A stretch of DNA of 64,000 nt from NCBI RefSeq assembly GCF_000372725.1, contig NW_005198966.1:2131537-2195536 (forward strand). The letters run 5' to 3'. The DNA is from Emiliania huxleyi CCMP1516 (Eukaryota; Haptophyta; Isochrysidales; Noelaerhabdaceae). A program made the translations under genes and the position numbers. Under the pieces are notes generated by a model. It did not search any database. It was not told the origin of the DNA and saw nothing but the letters and a program-made list of their open reading frames with translations. Positions 10,910-21,647 of the stretch are shown piece after piece. Each line of letters begins with the position of its first letter. Position 1 is the first letter of the stretch.

Positions 10910-12416
10910 TCAAGCAGCGGCGCTGTCCTTCTTCTCAGCAACAGCAGCTTCGGGACGCTCGGTGTCGACTCGCAGCTTGCGGAAACGAGCGGCGGGGTCA
11001 GCTGTCGGCGAAACGTGCTTCTCGTGCGGCGACGTGACGCTGCGATGAGCGGCACGAGATGGTGCACCCGGAGCTGCCGGTGGGCGCCGTGCGGGCGGAG
11101 TAGTGCGCGGGGACGTGCGGGGGGTGGGGGTGGAGGAGTCGAAAGCCGAAGAGGGGGATTGTCGGCGCCGAGAGCCCGAGCCAAAAGATGTGGAGGGGTC
11201 CCAACCCTTCCCCTTTGAGGAGGGTGATCCCGCGGATCGTGGCCTTGCCTTCGAGGGCGAAGCAATTGCCGATCTCGAGGGGGAGTGATTCCACTCTCCA
11301 CCACGCCACGACAAGGTCGACGAGGCGAACAGATCCGGCGAGCGCCTATAGGGCCGACGCTGGGTGAGCCGTGCCTTGACAAGCAGAGCAGGGGAGCAAA
11401 CACGCTGCACGCATGCTCTCCGCGTACAGCAGCTGTCGGCCTCGCGCCGAGCCCGCCTTCAGCGCGGCCACGTTGAGAGCTTGCAGCCTCTCAATCTTGG
11501 CCTCGTAGTGGGCCGCGTCGGCGCTGCGGTCGTCGAGGCTTGCCTCTAGCTGCCGATTGAGCTCCTGGACGCTGCGCTGGTGCTCCGTGATGCTACGGTC
11601 GCGCTGGGCCTGGAGATCGCGCACCTCGTCCTCACGCATCCGCTGGAGATGAGCGACCTGCTCCTCGAACTCGATCTCGAGCGCACGCTTCTCGCGAGTC
11701 AGCCGTTCCACCTGCCCATGCAGCTCCAGCCGCGACCGCTCGGAATGCGCTCCCCGCTGGCAGGCGTCTTCGCGGAGCTGCTCGTTGCTCTCGCGGAGCT
11801 CGAGCAGCTCTGCTCGGTCTGCCGCATGCTCAGCCGCCGCCTGCTCGGCCGTCTCCTGCACCTTCGCCTCGAGGGCTGCAACTGCGCGCTTGGCTGCCTC
11901 GAGCTCGGAATGCATCGAGTCGTTCTCGCCCGTCAGCCGGGCGCGCTCCGCCTCGAGCCGCTGCTGAAGGGCGTGCTGGACGTCAGCGGCGCGCGCCACG
12001 TGCGTCTCGTGATCAGCCATCAGCGCCGAGATTGTGTTGTCGCTCTGCTCTGCCGCCGCGCTAAGCGCGATGTGCAGGCGCTCGCGCAGCTGAGACACAT
12101 CTGCAGCGTGGGCCATCTCGGCAGCCCGGGCCTTGGCCTCGAGTTGCTCTGCAAAGCGCTGCATCCGGTGTAAAACGTGGCCGTTGGCCGAGAGGAAGCC
12201 GCGCGCCTTGTGCTGCGCCTCCGGGCCGTGTGGTGCAAAGGCGGAGTCGGCCGCAACAAGCGAGGCGGCAAGGGCACGCTGGCACTCGACGCGGGCGCGC
12301 GAGGAGTTGTGGATGGCGTCCTTGAGCACGACCCAGAAGTCGTTGTTGGCGGAGCCGTGGTCGTTGATCTTGTGCGGAAGCGCGGGCCGCGCGCGTGCCG
12401 CTACACTCCTCGCCAT
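10910..12416 (-). CDS. coiled-coil protein of unknown function
   Basis: A 482-residue model from two exons, 12416-11404 and 11345-10910, joined by a 58-nt GT-AG intron with phase kept. Residues about 60-330 form a long heptad-rich coiled coil full of Glu, Arg, Gln and Ala (for example LTREKRALEIEFEEQVAHLQ). The last 145 residues are Ser/Pro/Arg-rich and probably disordered. The start (MARSVAARARPALPHK) was chosen because upstream residues look like 5' UTR translation. The layout of a globular 40-residue head before the coil recalls cytoskeletal or FAM184-like proteins, but I cannot prove a family. Confidence 0.65.
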
Positions 12417-12530
12417 GGGGACGGTTTCGCGGACGCAAATCGTTTCGGTCAGTGCCGTGGGGGGGGGATAGGTGCAGGTTTGGTTAAGTATCTCTTGGAA
12501 ATCAGCACACATAGCTCACATGATTTTCAG

Positions 12531-13330
12531 TGTATGTAGCTCTTACGAACATACCCGAGGGTGAACTGCTGACAGGGTTTGCGATGAGGAGCGATCCGAA
12601 CGTGGTATTCGGGTGATCAGATCACTACCGCCGAAGCGCAAGCGCTTGGAGCAAGGGAACTGCCACGTATGGGTCCCAGACTAGCACCCCACCTCGCGAG
12701 CCGACGTTCTGGCTCAGCGAGGTTGCTGCGGAGCACTCGCGGACCGGTTCTTCTGGCCCAGCGAGGCCGCTGCGGGGCACCCGGCGGCTCGGTTCGCTCA
12801 TCAGCGCAAACTCGGTCGTGCAGAAAGTAAGGTGTGTGTGTAAAGGCGGCGCGGCACGGCAAGGGTCGGCGGTAAGGCGGCGCGGCGGCAACAGACGGCA
12901 GGCCAGGGCATCGGACGGCGGGACAAACGGCACGGGGCGTGGCACTGTTGAGAGGATCGGCGGTACGGCGGCACGGCGGTAACGGACGGCAGGGGGGGGG
13001 GGGGGCTAAACGGCAAGGGCGGCGCGGCACAGAGGAAGGAGCGGCACGGCAGGGAGGAGCAAGGACGGCGCGGTAACATTTTCAGTGTCTGTAGCTCTTA
13101 CTAACATGCCCGGAGATTTTTGCTTCGGTGCGCGGCCTGTGGGATAACATGTAAATTTGCCTGACAACATAACAAACAGATACATGTACACAAACAGAGA
13201 GTTTCAAACCCGGTGTCGAACCACCAGCCCGACGCTCACGGATCCAAAAATCGCTTCTCATCGCAAACCCTGAAAAAATAGTTAACCTCCGAGAAACCCA
13301 TCGGGCCGCTTCTCATCGCAAACCCAGTCA
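12531..13330. repeat. GC-rich degenerate repeats bounded by direct repeats
   Basis: TTTTCAGTGT(A/C)TGTAGCTCTTAC is found at 12532 and again at 13079, about 545 bp apart in the same orientation. Between them (12840-13075) lie many imperfect copies of GGCGGCGCGGCACGGC-type units and a G run. AGGGTTTGCGATGAGGAGCG (12575) also recurs inverted at 13250 and 13310. The pattern suggests a mobile or rearranged segment. No gene is seen in 12417-13445. Confidence 0.6.
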
Positions 13331-13445
13331 GCAGAGTCCTCCTACGGGAACGAAAAAAGTAAGAAGACACGTGCGCCCAGAGCCGCGCAGGCTGTGGCTC
13401 AAGCCTTGCCACCCTTCCTTGCCGAACCCGAACGACGCTTGATAA

Positions 13446-15390
13446 ATGCGCCGCGCGCTGCGGCGCACCTCATCTCGCTTGCACCGCAGCGGCGCGCGCC
13501 ACTTTTCCGCCGCCGCGCCTGTCCTCGGCCAGGACCACCGGCTCGTTGTGGCCTCGCCGGCGCCGCCGCTGCAGCTTCCTGCGCCAGGCTCCCTCCCAAA
13601 CTTTTCGGACTTCATCTGCTCGGGCTTCGCCAAGAATGGCGACAAGCCTGCTGTGGTTGTGGACAACCCGGAGGGGCCGGCGGACGTGAGGACCTTTGCG
13701 GACCTGCTCGCCGACGTGGGGAGCGTGGCGCACGAGCTGCGCTCCGTGCTCGGCTTCGGTCCGGGCGACAGGGCGCTGCTCATCTCGCCGAATCACGCGG
13801 ACTACTTCACGGCCGTGCACGCCGTGCTGAAGCTGAACGGCGTGCTCTCGCCGGCAAACCCGCTCTACTCAGCGACTGAGATCGGGAGGCAGCTCGAGGA
13901 CTGCGAGGCGACGGTAGTCATGGCGCACCCCTGCTGCCTGGAGAAGGCGCTCGAGGCTGTCCGCGCGTCGGGGCGGGCCGACGCCATCTCGGTCCTCGTC
14001 CTCGGAGCCGACGCGCCCGCCGGCGCGACACCGCTCGATGCGCTGAAGGGCACGGGCGCCGCGGCGCCTTTGCTCGGCGCGGTGGAGGACGACCAGCTGG
14101 CGGTGCTGCCGTACTCGAGCGGTACCACCGGGATGCCGAAAGGGACGATGCTCACGCACCGCAACCTCATCGCCAACGTCCTCCAGTTCGAGTTCGTGGA
14201 CGGCCGCTTCTGGAGCCGGGGCGGCGAGACGCTCGTGAGCCCGCTGCCCTTCTTCCACATCTACGGCTTCACGGCGTCGCTCAACATATCGCTCTACTAC
14301 GACTGCACGTGCGTGACGATGCCCGCCTTCGACCTCGAGCGCTTCCTCTCCCTCGTGCAGGAGCGGCGCTGCACCAGGGCTCCCTCTCGCCTGCCGCCTG
14401 CCGCAGAACAGTCACCGGGCCGCGGCCGCCGACGCGCCGTGGACGTGTCCCCTAGGCGCAGCTCGTGCCGCCGATCATCCTCGGCCTGGCGAAGCACCCG
14501 CTCGTCGACTCGTACGACCTGAGCTCACTCAAGACCATCGTATCGGGCGCCGCGCCGCTCGCGCGCGAGGTTGGCAACGAGTGCGCCGCGCGGCTCGGCG
14601 TGGCCGTCAAGCAGGCACGGGGTGTAGGGTGAGAACTGTGGTACGACCTCCAGGTGCGACCTCCGGTGGGTTATGATGATCCTGATGGAGCCTTGGCATT
14701 GTTGTTGCCGTGCGGGTGAGGATGTCACTCGGCGTGGTCGTCAAGCAGGCGTGGGGGATGAGCGAGCTCGCGCCGATCGGCAGCGTCAACCCAGACGGCG
14801 ACAACCGGCCGGGCTCGAGCGGCGTCGCGGTCGCCTCGATGCTGTACAAGATCGTCGACCCCGAGAGCGGAGAGCTGCTGCCGCGCGGCGAGGAGGGCGA
14901 GGTGGTGTGCACGGGGCCAAACGTCATGGCGGGCTACCTCAACAACCCGGAGGCGAACGCGCACGCCTTTGACGCGGACGGCTGGTTCCGGACGGGCGAC
15001 ATCGGCTACGCCGACGAGGACGGCTACCTCTACTTCACGGACCGGCTCAAGGAGCTGATCAAGTACAAGGGCTTCCAGGTGCCGCCCGCCGAGCTCGAGG
15101 CGCTGCTGCTCTCGCACCCGCAAATCGTTGACTCGGCGGTGATCCCGGTGCCTTCCGACACGGCCGGCGAGGTGCCGCGCGCCTTCGTCACCCTCGCGCC
15201 AGGGGCGGACTTCGACGCCGACTCCATCGCCGCCTGGGTCGCCGAGCGGGTCGCGCCGCACAAGAAGCTCCGCGGCGGCGTCGTGCAGATGGTCGCCCCC
15301 GACGCCATCCCAAAGTCGGCGGCGGGCAAGATCCTAAGGAGAGTCCTCGTGCAGAGAAACAAGGCGGGCGAGTTCGACCCGCAGGAGTGA
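13446..15390 (+). CDS. 4-coumarate-CoA-ligase-like / acyl-CoA synthetase, 3 exons
   Basis: Predicted adenylate-forming ligase of 577 residues that activates a carboxylic acid with ATP and CoA. Exons 13446-14378, 14456-14614 and 14749-15390 keep frame. The AMP-binding P-loop is [17 protein letters not shown]; later come [67 protein letters not shown] and the C-terminal catalytic lysine in [11 protein letters not shown]. This order is that of plant 4CL and peroxisomal 4CL-like enzymes. The N-terminus ([21 protein letters not shown]) is Arg/Ser-rich without acids, resembling a mitochondrial presequence; no C-terminal SKL-type signal exists. Both introns begin with GC. The second (14615-14748) is bounded by a 23-bp duplicated exon sequence. 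The true substrate may be a fatty or aromatic acid. Confidence 0.92.
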
Positions 15391-15651
15391 TGACACGCAT
15401 GTACTGTACACACACCGCACAGCTCAGGGGCGCACCCGCCTCATGGATGTCCGGCCGGGGGCGGTTGTGGGTTGATCTGTCCCACCACACAGCGCGTCTC
15501 GCGTAGTCCAAGTCGCGTCGGCTCTACAAGCGATAGAGACTGTGTGTGAAAAGCCCGTTTTTAGTATAAAACGCCGATTCGGCGCGCCCACGCCACGCGG
15601 GGGTCCTACACATGCACATGTACATGTTGCACATGCATACGGCTACGCGCG

Positions 15652-16651
15652 CTAGAGCCACCCGCGCGCCTCGCATCCCGCCTTCAGCCCCTCGTACAGC
15701 GCAAGCGTGATGCCGAACTGGGGCGCGGAGCGCAGCACACGCTCCGGCCCTCCCGCGAAGAGCCCCGCGACCCCGCCCTCGGACAGGACACGGCGGCCGG
15801 CGGCAAGCGGACCCACCCCGCCGCTCGCCAGGCCGCGCGTCGCCCCGTTCGCACCGACGACCGCCGCAGCGCCGTCTCTCAGCTCCGCCGGCTCCTCGCG
15901 CTCCTAACGGAAACGGCTTGCCATTGGTCCGCCTGTCTAGCTGCCTACCATCTCCAAGCCGCCTCTCGCCACGCACCTCCTGCAGCCGCGTCTTGACCAC
16001 GTCTGCGGGCGTGGTGAGGTACGCAGCGGGCGCCGCGGCGAGCATGCCCGCCGTCAGCGAGAGCAGTGCGCCAGTCATGTGCATGTCGCCCTCCGCCAGC
16101 ATCGTCCTCGCGCTGGCGTAGACGGGGAAGAGGATCGCGCTGAAGAGCGAGTCGCGAGCTGCGCACGCTGCAGCGCCGGTGTAGAGCACTAGCGGATTCG
16201 AGGCCGCCCCGAGCCGCTGCAGCACGCCAAGCGGGCTGTCCGGATTTGAGGAGAGCTGGAGCCGCACCTTCACGATCTCCAGCGGATTGGTGGCAACCAC
16301 CTGGCACAGCCCCGCCAACGCGCCGGAGAGTGCCTCGCCGAGGAGCGGAGCACTCTGGTCGTGCACAAACAGCTTGATAGATTTCTCGGGTACGACGCCC
16401 GTAAGCTGAACGCCGAGGCCACTGTACAGAGAGAGCAAGCCCTCACTGCGTACCAGCGAGAGGGCGGCGCGGACTCCACTTCCACCGTAGCTTTTCTGCG
16501 CTGTCTCGCTCTGCAGCCGTGTTTTGATGCTGTCAAAGGGATACACGGCCAGGGCGCCAGCGGCGCCAGCGGCGCCAGCAGCGGCAAGATTGACCACTGT
16601 TGGAGGTGGTGCACAGATTGCAATCCCGAGGACGAGAGCGACGCTGAGCAT
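15652..16651 (-). CDS. mitochondrial carrier family protein, aralar/citrin-like core
   Basis: A 308-residue SLC25 carrier from exons 16651-15977 and 15903-15652 with a 73-nt GT-AG intron between. The three carrier repeats are visible: [22 protein letters not shown] and [11 protein letters not shown], each ending the first helix of a repeat. The phrases [35 protein letters not shown] and [20 protein letters not shown] closely resemble the C-terminal carrier domain of the calcium-regulated aspartate/glutamate carriers. Here there are no EF-hands upstream, so only the transport domain is present. It probably sits in the mitochondrial inner membrane. Its 3' end faces the 4CL-like gene about 260 bp away. 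The exact substrate is inferred only loosely. Confidence 0.9.
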
Positions 16652-17445
16652 CGTCTGTGACAGTGCGACAGCGACAGCACACGTCCCGGGTGCCTCCGGC
16701 TTTGACTGAACGCGCCCCGGCAGCGCCCAGCTCTCGGTCGGAAGATGCTTGTCGCGAGGTTCGCGGGGTGGATTTTCTTTGGCCGCGTTGGGTAGCGAGT
16801 ATTGGTGTAACCCGAGCCACGGAGGCGTGTTTTCTGACGGCCGACCGTCAGTGCACGGAGTTGCCCCTTCTCCGACTGCCCCGGCTAGTTCCCGAGGTCG
16901 TCGGGTGTGACCCCTGCGGAAGAATTCTGCAACCCAAGTCCCTCTCACAGCAGACTGGCGCGGACTTGCACCACAAAAGGCACAGCAGACGGCTTGAAGA
17001 AGGTCGGCTTGAAGAATTTGAATTCCGGCTTCTCGTCGATTCTCGTCCTGCCATCCCTGTCCTCCTCCCCCATCCTCCCTCGTTTGGGTTGTCTGTTTTG
17101 TTCCTTCCTTCCTTTTTCCCTCTCTTGGGTTGGGTGGTCTCATTCTTTCTTTCTTTTTCCATTTCTGCATCTGATTGATTATTTTCTTTTCTTTCTCTGA
17201 CTCTTCGAGATTTAGGTATGGGGGAGAACGTCATCTCACACAGGCCGGCGACCTCCCTCCCTTGCGTTGATTATTTTCTTTTCTTTCTCTCTCTCTTCGA
17301 GAGGGAGGTATTATGTGGGAGAACGTCATCCACACCGGGCCGGCGACCCCACAGCGCACCGTGCACGCTACCGAGAGGCACAGCCACACTTAAGGCTGAT
17401 TGGCTAGACGAGCGGCCTACCTCCAACGGGGAAGTCTGACGAACG
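16652..17445. other. intergenic, pyrimidine-rich, no gene seen
   Basis: Upstream of the carrier start. It contains TTTCTTTCTCT tracts around 17095-17210 and 17275-17300 and two copies of GGGAGAACGTCATC about 90 bp apart (17222 and 17312). No convincing coding frame. The tracts could be part of promoters or of mobile elements. Confidence 0.5.
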
Positions 17446-17600
17446 GGGGAGCTCTGATCGCCGTACTCACCGGGACGCTGGTGAGGTGACGGTGGGAGGG
17501 CGCCCCCCAGACAGCCCCTCCCGACGGGGACGCCACCACCCTCGCCCAGGGATCTACAATGCTGTCTTAAGGTCCGACCCGACAGGTTCGGCACCGGGCA
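17446..17600 (+). repeat. dispersed repeat R9, copy 1
   Basis: CGGGGGAGCTCTGATCGCCG through GGTTCGGCACCGGGCA recurs at 57562-57724 with over 90% match by eye. It contains the hairpin CTCACC-GGGACGCT-GGTGAG. A GGTTCGGCACC box near its end resembles an RNA polymerase III B box, so a SINE-like origin is possible but unproved. It lies about 350 bp before the large gene at 17948. Confidence 0.8.
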
Positions 17601-17947
17601 GACGCACTAATCCTCCCCCCCGGTTTTCTCGCTCAGGTTTTCCCCTCAAGTTAGCGGAGTTAGCTGCTAGATTTTGCTTGATCAAAAGCGGCGTGAGATC
17701 TGGATTTCTCTCCTGGTCCTTCAGCAGAGAACGTTTGGCTCGCACGACGCACGCGCAGCGCGCACGTTTGCCGCCGCCATGCTGGCGCTCCTGAGGCTCG
17801 CGATGCCGGATTTTTTCGGTGCGCCTCCCTCCCCCCCCCCCCAAACACGGGCGCACGTTGGAGCGGCCTCTCCGAGCGGGAACAGCCAGTAGCCTACTGG
17901 CGCCTCCCAGTGTCAACTCCCCTCCCCTTGCTCTGCTCTGCAGGGGC

Positions 17948-20900
17948 ATGGCGGCGCCCAGACCCGGGTATTTCCCCCCGGGCGCATTCGGATCACCCGG
18001 GCTCCCTCCCCGGTCGCCGGTGCTGGCGACGCCCCTTCAACCGCAGCAGCAGAGCGCGCGCAAGCGCACGCACCCGTCGGCCGAGCCTACGCCTATTGTG
18101 CTGCACACCGTGGAGCGCGGGTCGCTGCACGCTACGGCGCACGTCCCGACACGCGCTCCGCTCGGCTCTCTGCCCGCCACCTTCCAGCGGTATACCGCGA
18201 CCGTCAAGTTCGAGAGCGGCCAGTACATCGCCGTCGATGGCGTTCGGCCGACCAACTGGCAGGCATGCCCAACACAGCCGGCGGCGGCTGCGGCGGCGGG
18301 CGAGACCAAGAAGCTGAGCTTCTCGCTCGACCCGGAGGAGATCGCGCACGCCCACGCGTACGCTGAGCGCTTCGGGATCCACGGGCGGCCGGTGCGCCCG
18401 AAGGCAGGTGCCGGCGCCAGCCCCGCCGCCGCTCGCGTGGAGGAGAGGCCGCTCAACAACCTGGTCCTCGCGAAGCTGGGCTACGGCGGGCACATGATGT
18501 ACACGGGCGACGTCCTCTTACTCGTGCAGCACTACGAGCGCATCATCTCGGCGCTGTCCACTGAGCTCGCCGCCGCCAAGTCGATGATAAACGTGATGTC
18601 GGGCGTCATGCGGCGCGACGGCGCCCGCGGCCCTGGCGTCGGCGCGTACAGCCAGCTCTCCGCGTCGAGACAGCGGGCCGTGCGCGCAAAGTGCCGGCCG
18701 CACTTTCTCAAGGAGATTGAGTACGCCGGCGGCACTAGGAGGGAGAACACGTTCCTCCTCCGCGACATCCTCTCGAGCTGCGTTTGCCCGAAGCAGGGCC
18801 AGCTGATCGAGCACCGCACCTACACGTCCGACGCCATCACGATCCTCGCGACGGACCCGGGGCTCAAGAAGGCGCTGATGGCGTATAGCTGCCGGGAGCG
18901 TAAGCCGACCCCGACCCAGTGGGTGCGGATGAGCGCGATTGGCGGCGTGACGCAGCGCGGGGTGGACATCCTCCGGCCGGTACTCGGCCAGGGCGTGGGG
19001 TGCGGCCACTCGACGCAGACGGCGGCTAAGGCCGACCAGCTTCTCCACATCAAGGGCACGCTGCTGCTGTGCGCCTGTACGTCCGTGCAGCTCTCCGACG
19101 CGCCGCTGGACGAGCAGCGCGAGGCGCAGGTCGAGGAGTTCAGGAGGCGCAAGGCCGAGCTCGCAGAGGAGAAGGCGGAGTTGCTGCAGGGCCTCAAGGA
19201 CGGCACCTTTCAGCCGCCGCAGGAGTCGGGCGACGAGGCCGCGCCCGTCGAGGCGAACTCGGACGACGAGGACGACGACGACGACGCGGACACTCGTCGT
19301 CAGGAGATCCCCCACGAGGTGGACGACGAGGCGGACCAGGGGGAGGGCTACGGCGTAAAGGCGATGGTCGATACGCTGCAGACCCTCACCATTGTGCGCC
19401 TGCGCAACGAGGTCATCCTCCCCGGCTCGCTGCAGCAGGGGATCGGGGTCAAGTACTCGTACGACGCCGCCACCCACAACGGCAAATCCTGGACCACCAG
19501 TTTCACCGAGTTGAAATGCGTGGGCGTGACTGAGCGCGAGTGGGGCAGGGCGGCGGTCGACTTTGTCCTGCCGTCGGCCTGCTTTGAGGGCAAGGACAAC
19601 GCGGGCAACCTCGGCCGGCACTTCAAGCCGCAGGTGCAGCAGGCGCTCGACCTCTCGGGCAAGGAGCAGGAGATGGACTTCGTCTCAAACCTGCCGCCCG
19701 ACCTGATCCGCCGCGCTGCGTCAGGCCGCGTCACCATGAACCGGCTCCCCCTGGCGAGCAAGGGCGTCGGCGGGACCGACTTCCGAGGCAAGAAACTGCG
19801 GCCGCAGGAGGGTGACGCCGACCTGCCACTGCGCGAGGTCCTCGTCGAGAAGGGGAAGCTCACGTTCCAGTTCCTCTTCCCGATGGACGGCGCGAGCGCG
19901 CTTGCGACGGCGGGCGTCGGCATCGGCGAGGAGTGCAACAATATCCTCAACCTCATCCCCAGGGGCAACGGCTACCGCCTCCTGGCGCTGCGCAAGGTCC
20001 CCTCCGGCATGACGCCGCGCGAGTTTGCTGCGCTGCAACGCCCCGGCGACCCCGCCTTCCTCGGCCAGCTCGCCTTTGCGCAGCAGCACCACCGGCAGCC
20101 CGAGCTGCAGACGATGCTGCTCCAACCGCCCGTCGTCGCGACCATGTCCACGACGGGGCACGAGGCGACGTTTGGGTGCAGCCGTCCACCGTCTACGCCG
20201 ACCCGCTCGTGCAGCGGATCTACAACGAGGACTCGTTCCAGCCGGCGGTGGACGGCGCGCGGTACGACCCGGCCAACGCGATCGGCACCGACTCATTCGC
20301 GGACCACCGCTTCGTCGAGGAGACGCTGCTGCGCGTGCCTATCGAGCGCGACTTCAATTCGCGACCCCTCGGCCCGAAGGCCTTGGTGCAGCACCCCGAG
20401 CTCCTCCCGAGGATGGTGTTCTGCGTCTTGCATGGCGCCGTGATGCGGATGCCCGAGTCGGAGATCGGTGCGATCGACAAGCCCGTGCGCGACATTATGG
20501 AGGCGGAGGGGGGCTTCGGCGCCGACAAGAAGAGGGCGGTGGAGACGGCGAACTCGACGCTCAGGACCTTGCTCGGCGCCAAGTGGAAGTACGCGCTCAC
20601 CGTGGACAGCAAGACGAAGAAGGCCAGGACGCCCGAGCTGAGCGGCCAGGCAGGGCGCGCGCTCATGTGGGACATCCTCAAGGAGAAGGCGGACGTGGGG
20701 CGGACGGGCAACTTCCGCTCGCACTTCTTCCAGAACCGCGCCAAGCTGTTCGACGAGCTCGGGCTCACCGCGAACCGCGCGCAGCTGCCGCAGCAGGCAG
20801 AGTGCCTCCGGCACTGGGCCAAGGCGGCAGAGGTGGGGATCAAGATGAAGCCGACGGCCAAGGACCGCGAGACCTTCTCGCAGGAGCTGGGCTGGTACAC

Positions 20901-21417
20901 GCTCAAGTCGGCGGCGCTCTTCCCCTACCACTTCACCTGGTGCGCGAGCGGGGGGGGGGGGGGGGATCCATTCAAAACACCCTCACAAAAACCNNNNNNN
21001 NNNNNNNNNNNNNNNNNNNNNNNNNNNNNNNNNNNNNNNNNNNNNNNNNNNNNNNNNNNNNNNNNNNNNNNNNNNNNNNNNNNNNNNNNNNNNGAGGTCA
21101 TCTCCTGGGAGGACTACTGCGCGCTGTGGCTCCGCTGGCGGCGCATCTCTCAGTGGAAGAACCGCGTCGTCTCGAGCCATCGGCGGCACCACCACGCGAG
21201 CTACGCGCGCGCGCTGCGCGAGGAGTGGCTCGCGCATCGCGCGTTTCAGGACGCCGCTCGAGCGGCTGCGGCGGTCCCAGCGCCAGGCTGCGGCGCGCGG
21301 CCCGCGAAGGAGGTTGCGATTAGTGTGCGGACGGAGTGCCAGAAGTGGTGGCGAGCGCGTGTTAAGGGGAACACGGCGGCATACTGTGTGGCGGCTGCAT
21401 TGCCCGTTCGTGTATAA
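17948..21417 (+). CDS. large unrecognised protein, interrupted by one frame break and an assembly gap
   Basis: An open frame from ATG 17948 continues to about 20175. The same protein then appears to continue one frame over, to TAA near 21417, crossing the N gap. The join lies near the GTTTGGG run at about 20173-20179, with PSTVYADPLVQRIY following. No intron signal is needed, so a one-base indel or assembly error is likely. The protein would exceed 1100 residues and has a proline/basic N-terminus, a heptad-rich segment (QVEEFRRRKAELAEEKAELL), an acidic run (DDEDDDDDAD) and a Trp-rich end (WEDYCALWLRWRRISQW). I recognise no domain. Its lack of introns, nearby repeat and damaged state fit a mobile-element or lineage-specific gene family, but this is inference. 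Confidence 0.6.
20994..21093. other. assembly gap (100 N)
   Basis: Exactly 100 unknown bases, the usual size for a gap of unknown length. It is preceded by a run of about 15 G at 20950-20965, a likely cause of the assembly break. Sequence just before the gap (GATCCATTCAAAACACCCTC) differs in composition from the coding sequence before it. Confidence 0.99.
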
Positions 21418-21647
21418 TTTGTAAAATATTTGTGTGCAGATATTAATTAATCACAATCTCGCGCAATCTCGAGAGCAATCTCCCAAAATCTCGCCAGACA
21501 GAGCGCGTCGCGTGGTCGAGGCGCTACACAGGGCGCTACGTGTCGACACGTACGAGATACATGCGCCATGCTATCCGCTGTGCGGTCTGTACGGGCCGCG
21601 CCGACGGCAGAGCGCCGAGCGATGGAGGGCCAGCGCGCGCGCGGGCC

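Noticed and set aside
17460..17600. R9 as a U1 snRNA because of GTACTCACC near its start
   Set aside because: The rest lacks the U1 stem-loop and Sm-site sequence; it is better explained as a dispersed repeat.
19933..20170. A separate gene starting at 19933 (+)
   Set aside because: Before 20170 this frame is low-complexity and antisense to nothing conserved; the real protein is in the other frame until the break. The downstream part is best read as its continuation.
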